Positions 6,785 to 9,812 of a stretch of DNA of 9,812 nt are shown here, piece after piece. A program made the position numbers and the translations under genes. Below the pieces are notes generated by a model. That model was not told the DNA's origin and did not search any database. It was given only the letters and a program-made list of their open reading frames with translations. The stretch's first letter is position 1. Every line of letters starts with the position of its first letter. Source of the DNA: Sulfidibacterium sp046706345 (GTDB lineage: Bacteria; Bacteroidota; Bacteroidia; Bacteroidales; F082); contig JBJKPL010000179.1 of assembly GCA_046706345.1 (NCBI GenBank), positions 1-9,812 on the forward strand, written 5' to 3'.

Positions 6785-7162
6785 CTATTTCTCGAGGATG
6801 ACATACGCCACCGCATTTTCTTTGGCGTGGGAAAGCGAAAGATGAATCTGGGCAATCTGGTTTTCCCGCAAATATTGCAGGACTTTTCCATGCGCCTCAA
6901 TTTCGGGTTTCCCCAGCGTATCATTCATCACTTCCACTTCATTAAAGGCAAACCCATAACGATAACCCGTACCCAGGGCCTTAAACAACGCCTCCTTCGC
7001 GGCATAACGGGCCGCATAGCTCTCAAACCGGGCATGATTCCTTCCGTCGCAGTATACTTGTTCACGCCGCGTCTAAATCTTATCCCGCAAACACTCCCAA
7101 CGGTTGAACGCCTCTTCGATCCGGTGAATTTCAATGATGTCTGTACCGATTCCGAAAATCAC
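6785..7162 (-). pseudogene. acpS: Holo-[acyl-carrier-protein] synthase interrupted by an in-frame amber codon
   Basis: AcpS transfers the 4'-phosphopantetheine of CoA to the Ser of apo-ACP, enabling fatty acid synthesis. The reading frame from GTG 7162 to TAG 6785-6787 encodes a normal-length 125-codon protein beginning (M)IFGIGTDIIEI. It carries the metal ligand D8 and the second signature RYAAKEALFKALGTG (52-66, with E57), then LGKPEI (83-88) and HLSLSHAKENAVAYVILEK (107-125). Codon 30 (7073-7075) is TAG, in the segment DKI-stop-TRREQ, where relatives carry a Leu or Phe (as in ILT/VFT). Frame and sequence are intact on both sides, so this is a point nonsense change (for example TTG to TAG), not an indel. 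No ATG or GTG restart after the stop would retain E57. It lies 27 bp after kbl and probably shares its transcript. It may be a recent pseudogene, a sequencing error or a suppressed stop; a second AcpS/Sfp-type enzyme would be needed if it is truly dead. Confidence 0.88.
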
Positions 7163-7189
7163 GATGAAAATTATCTACTGTAAACTCCG

Positions 7190-8380
7190 TTATTTTATCA
7201 CACCAAGTTCTTTACCCACCTTAATAAAAGCAGTAACCGCCTTATCCAGATCTTTCTTTTCATGTCCGGCAGAAAGCTGAACCCGGATACGGGCTTCCCC
7301 TTTGGGGACGACCGGGTAATAGAAACCAATCACATAAATACCTTCATCCAAAAGTTTGGCTGCGAAATCCTGAGAAAGCTTGGCGTCGTAAAGCATCACG
7401 GCACAAATTGCCGATTTGGTGGGTTTGATATCAAACCCTGCTTTTCCCATCTTCGCCATGAAATAATCGGTATTCTCGTGCAGCTTATCCTGCAATTCGT
7501 TGGTTTCGCTCATCATTTCCATCATCCGAATACCGGCATTGACCACCATAGGAGGCAGCGAATTGGAAAACAAATACGGACGGGAACGCTGACGCAACAT
7601 TTCGATGATTTCTTTCCTGCCGGTGGTAAACCCGCCAATGGCGCCGCCAAAGGATTTTCCAAGCGTACCGGTGATCAGATCGATCTTGCCTGTAATGTCG
7701 AAATATTCGCTGACCCCCCGGCCCGTGGCACCGACTACGCCTGCAGAGTGGCTTTCGTCCACCATCACGAGGGCGTTGTATTTCTCAGCCAGCGCCACGA
7801 TCCTGTCAACCGGAGCCACATTGCCGTCCATGCTGAAAACCCCGTCGGTCACAATGATCCGGAAACGGTTCTTTTGGGCTTTTTTTAATTCTTCCTCCAG
7901 AGCTGCCATATCCGCATTGGGATAACGGTACCTTTCGGCCTTGCAAAGCCTTACCCCGTCGATGATGGAGGCATGGTTCAGGCTGTCGGAAATAATGGCG
8001 TCCTCTTCCGTAAGCAACGGCTCGAAAACCCCACCATTGGCATCGAAAGCGGCAGCATAAAGTATGGTGTCTTCGGTACCGAAAAATTCGGCGATTTTCT
8101 TTTCCAGTTTCTTATGCAGATCGGTCGTACCGCAGATAAAGCGCACAGAGGACATGCCATAACCATGTGTATCCAGGCCTTCCTTGGCTGCTTTGATGAG
8201 CTCGGGATGATTCGACAAGCCCAGGTAATTGTTGGCGCAAAAATTCAGCACTTTCTGTCCTGACGCCAATTCAATCTCGGCCTTCTGGGGACTGACAATA
8301 ATTCTTTCTTCCTTATACAGGCCGCTCTCCCTGATGTCTTTGATTTCCTTAATCAGATGATTTTTATATTCTCCGTACAT
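7190..8380 (-). CDS. kbl: Glycine C-acetyltransferase (2-amino-3-ketobutyrate CoA ligase)
   Basis: A PLP-dependent alpha-oxoamine synthase-family enzyme that interconverts glycine plus acetyl-CoA with 2-amino-3-oxobutyrate plus CoA, the second step of threonine breakdown via threonine dehydrogenase. The protein is 396 residues, matching the E. coli enzyme (398). Strong matches to KBL are NFCANNYLGLSNHP (46-59), GMSSVRFICGTTDLHK (75-90), DANGGVFEPLL (113-123), LNHASIIDGVRLCKA (134-148), DESHSAGVVG (208-217, with the cofactor-contacting Asp and His) and GTLGKSFGG (238-246), in which K242 is the Schiff-base lysine. RQRSRPYLFSNSLPP follows. The KBL-specific motifs distinguish it from serine palmitoyltransferase and BioF. 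I chose ATG 8380 (MYGEYKN), the family start; extending upstream to 8473 adds 31 residues of unrelated A/T-rich sequence. acpS follows 27 bp downstream. No threonine dehydrogenase gene lies in the window. Confidence 0.95.
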   Translation of the reverse strand: MYGEYKNHLIKEIKDIRESGLYKEERIIVSPQKAEIELASGQKVLNFCANNYLGLSNHPELIKAAKEGLDTHGYGMSSVRFICGTTDLHKKLEKKIAEFFGTEDTILYAAAFDANGGVFEPLLTEEDAIISDSLNHASIIDGVRLCKAERYRYPNADMAALEEELKKAQKNRFRIIVTDGVFSMDGNVAPVDRIVALAEKYNALVMVDESHSAGVVGATGRGVSEYFDITGKIDLITGTLGKSFGGAIGGFTTGRKEIIEMLRQRSRPYLFSNSLPPMVVNAGIRMMEMMSETNELQDKLHENTDYFMAKMGKAGFDIKPTKSAICAVMLYDAKLSQDFAAKLLDEGIYVIGFYYPVVPKGEARIRVQLSAGHEKKDLDKAVTAFIKVGKELGVIK

Positions 8381-8418
8381 AGTGGTAAATTTTAAAATAA
8401 ACTGTTTATTCCATCCCC

Positions 8419-8426
8419 CAAAAGTA
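8419..8426 (-). promoter_or_regulatory. Candidate -7 promoter box for kbl-acpS
   Basis: On the minus strand TACTTTTG exactly matches the Bacteroidota TAnnTTTG -7 element, 38 bp before the kbl ATG at 8380. No convincing TTG/TTTG is visible at the -33 distance. An 8-mer with two free positions is expected fairly often in A/T-rich DNA, so support comes mainly from its placement. Confidence 0.5.
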
Positions 8427-8509
8427 CAGTTTTTTATGCGATGGTAACGCAGGAAGAATTCTAAATAAATCAAGGATAACAGCCGTTAAAAACCTGTAAA
8501 CATTTTTGC

Positions 8510-8517
8510 GACCTTTG
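8510..8517 (+). promoter_or_regulatory. Candidate -7 promoter box for mnmA
   Basis: GACCTTTG, followed by CACC, is one base away from TAnnTTTG and lies 18 bp before the mnmA ATG at 8536, giving a very short leader. An overlapping alternative, CATTTTTG at 8501-8508, is also one base off. No clear -33 element is seen. Together with the box at 8419-8426 it makes 8381-8535 a compact divergent promoter region with no other content that I can identify. Confidence 0.4.
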
Positions 8518-8535
8518 CACCGAAATTTTATCAGG

Positions 8536-9615
8536 ATGAAAATTGCTGCATTGGTATCGGGAGGCGTAGACAGTTCGGTAACCGTTCCGTTGTTGAAGGA
8601 ACAGGGTTACGACCCCCATATCTTTTACATCAAAATCGGGATGGAAGACGAGCCGTCGTTCATGGACTGCCCGTCGGAAGAAGACATCGAGATCACCACC
8701 TGGATCGCCAAAAAGTATGGTTGTAAATTCGATGTGGTGGATCTCCAAAAAGAATACTGGGACACGGTGGTGAAGTATACCATCGAAAGTGTGAAAGCCG
8801 GCCTGACGCCCAATCCGGACATCATGTGCAATTTACTGATCAAATTCGGAGCGTTCAACGACCGTTTCGGGAAGGACTTCGACCGCATCTCCACAGGCCA
8901 TTATGCCACGCGTTACGATACCGAAGAAGGGGCTTTCCTTTCCACGGCTGCCGACCGGGTGAAAGACCAGACGTATTTTCTTGGACAGATCACGCCCGAA
9001 CAACTGGCCAAGACCCTGTTTCCCATCGGCCATCTGCAGAAAAAAGAAGTCCGCCGGGTCGCTTCCGACATGAAGCTGCCCAGCGCCCACCGGCCCGACA
9101 GCCAGGGGATCTGCTTCCTGGGCAAGATCAACTATACGGACTTTATCAAAAAATATGCCGGCGAAAAAACAGGTGAGATCATAGAACTCGAAACCGGAAA
9201 AGTGCTGGGCGAACACCAGGGGTTCTGGTTCCATACCATCGGCCAGCGGCGCGGACTGCGACTGGGCGGCGGTCCCTGGTTCGTGGTAAAGAAAGACATC
9301 GAAAAGAATATTGTGTACGTCTCCAACGGCTATGATCCCATCGCCCAGTACGACGACAAAATCTGGCTCGAAGACCTTCACTTTCTGAATACGGTCCACG
9401 ATTACAGCGGCCTCCACGACATCAAATTCAAGATCCGCCACCAGCCCGAATTCAATACCGGTAAGCTCATCCGCGATGAAAAGGGGCTGCGGATCGTATC
9501 GGAAAACAAGATCTCCGGCATCGCCCCCGGACAGTTTGCCGTGATCTATGATACGGAAGAGAAAACCTGTATCGCCAGCGGCATGATCGCCCAGAATCCG
9601 GAACTCCTGCCGTAA
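8536..9615 (+). CDS. mnmA: tRNA-specific 2-thiouridylase MnmA
   Basis: MnmA adenylates C2 of wobble U34 in tRNA-Glu, -Gln and -Lys and replaces the oxygen with persulfide sulfur to form s2U34. The protein is 359 residues, as usual. The N-terminal ATP-pyrophosphatase P-loop is SGGVDSSV (8-15). TPNPDIMCN (91-99) contains the first catalytic cysteine, C98. GHYA (121-124) and KDQTYFLG (143-150) follow. SQGICFLG (189-196) holds the second cysteine, C193, which carries the persulfide. FHTIGQRRGLRLGG (232-245) begins the C-terminal barrel region, which ends with GIAPGQFAVIYD (328-339). I chose ATG 8536 because MKIAALVSGGVDSSV is the canonical start; an in-frame TTG at 8506 overlaps the promoter box and adds ten unlikely residues. 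It acts on the same nucleotide as MnmG 3.5 kb away but is transcribed separately. Bacteroidota often have more than one MnmA paralogue. It ends with TAA. Confidence 0.96.
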   Translation: MKIAALVSGGVDSSVTVPLLKEQGYDPHIFYIKIGMEDEPSFMDCPSEEDIEITTWIAKKYGCKFDVVDLQKEYWDTVVKYTIESVKAGLTPNPDIMCNLLIKFGAFNDRFGKDFDRISTGHYATRYDTEEGAFLSTAADRVKDQTYFLGQITPEQLAKTLFPIGHLQKKEVRRVASDMKLPSAHRPDSQGICFLGKINYTDFIKKYAGEKTGEIIELETGKVLGEHQGFWFHTIGQRRGLRLGGGPWFVVKKDIEKNIVYVSNGYDPIAQYDDKIWLEDLHFLNTVHDYSGLHDIKFKIRHQPEFNTGKLIRDEKGLRIVSENKISGIAPGQFAVIYDTEEKTCIASGMIAQNPELLP

Positions 9616-9619
9616 ATAA

Positions 9620-9659
9620 AACCCGATTCTTTCCCGATCCGGGTAAAGACTTCCGGGTT
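9620..9659 (+). terminator. Nested inverted repeats after mnmA, possible weak terminator
   Basis: Beginning 5 nt after the mnmA stop, AACCCG (9620-9625) can pair with CGGGTT (9654-9659), and inside it CCCG (9633-9636) can pair with CGGG (9640-9643) around a 3-nt loop. The nearest T-run (9671-9675) is 11 nt beyond the outer stem, so it is not a classic intrinsic terminator. It could be a Rho-type end or simply a structured 3' UTR. Confidence 0.25.
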
Positions 9660-9707
9660 CAAACCATTAGTTTTTATAACTTAGCCATTCATAAATTTCA
9701 AGACGTT

Positions 9708-9770
9708 ATGAACGATCTTTTAATACTCCTCCTGGTCCTTTCGGGAAGCACTTATCTGGCAGGCCATTAG
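9708..9770 (+). CDS. Possible 20-residue hydrophobic small ORF near the right edge
   Basis: ATG 9708 to TAG 9768-9770 encodes 20 residues with a strongly hydrophobic core (LLILLLVL, residues 4-11) ending TYLAGH, resembling a single membrane helix. TAACTTAG at 9677-9684, about 23 bp before the ATG, is one base off the TAnnTTTG box. Codons after the TAG stay open in the same frame for 14 more codons to the window edge and read FRIPALKYIFNPLT, which looks protein-like. So this may instead be the start of a longer gene broken by an amber codon. I do not recognise a family. At this length a chance ORF cannot be excluded. Confidence 0.3.
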   Translation: MNDLLILLLVLSGSTYLAGH

Positions 9771-9812
9771 TTCCGGATACCGGCGTTAAAATATATCTTC
9801 AACCCCCTGACC

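Noticed and set aside
8381..8473. Longer KBL start at 8473.
   Set aside because: The added residues are unlike any KBL N-terminus and would span the candidate promoter box.
7073..9770. Genome-wide reassignment of TAG as a sense codon.
   Set aside because: TAG is used as a genuine terminator at the natural ends of mnmG and acpS, so the two unexpected TAGs are better explained individually.
1..9812. A replication origin inside the window.
   Set aside because: I found no cluster of TTATCCACA-like DnaA boxes and no dnaA, dnaN or rsmG. The parS sites imply proximity to the origin, not its presence here.

Overview
The window looks like chromosomal DNA from a Bacteroidota bacterium, probably of the Bacteroidales/Flavobacteriia/Cytophagia type. 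The evidence is the protein variants (MnmG, MnmA, YbeY and KBL all look like Bacteroidota forms), upstream elements resembling the TAnnTTTG -7 box of this phylum, and the near absence of Shine-Dalgarno sequences. I see no phage, transposon, CRISPR, tRNA or rRNA signal. Most of the content is housekeeping.

Layout. Positions 1-5487 form a leftward (minus-strand) block, in order of transcription: ybeY (rRNA-maturation endonuclease), mnmG (tRNA wobble-uridine modification), a class I SAM methyltransferase with an N-terminal zinc-ribbon-like Cys cluster, and the first 709 codons of a large multi-pass membrane protein that resembles the sensory half of a Bacteroidota histidine kinase. That last gene runs off the left edge. 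A 258-bp divergent region (5488-5745) leads to a plus-strand NAD(P)-dependent SDR/epimerase gene (5746-6783). It converges, with one base between the stop codons, on a minus-strand kbl-acpS pair (8380 to 6785). A 155-bp divergent region then leads to plus-strand mnmA (8536-9615). The last 200 bp hold possible hairpin structure and a 20-codon hydrophobic ORF.

How the genes work together. MnmG (with MnmE, not in the window) and MnmA modify the same base, U34 of a subset of tRNAs, to give (c)mnm5s2U. With YbeY this is a translation/RNA-maturation neighbourhood. KBL makes or uses 2-amino-3-oxobutyrate in threonine/glycine metabolism. AcpS would activate acyl carrier protein.

Most notable points. 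(1) There are two 16-bp matches to the ParB-binding centromere sequence parS, one perfectly palindromic at 5049-5064 and one at 3152-3167. They flank mnmG, and each ends 6-7 nt before the next start codon. This suggests an origin-proximal location and a chromosome-segregation locus embedded in an RNA-modification operon. (2) acpS, normally essential, carries an in-frame amber codon at codon 30 although the rest of the protein is intact in the same frame. (3) The 20-codon ORF at the right edge also ends in TAG, followed by open, plausible codons to the edge. I did not find a convincing wholly novel system. The parS arrangement and the broken acpS are the items most worth checking.
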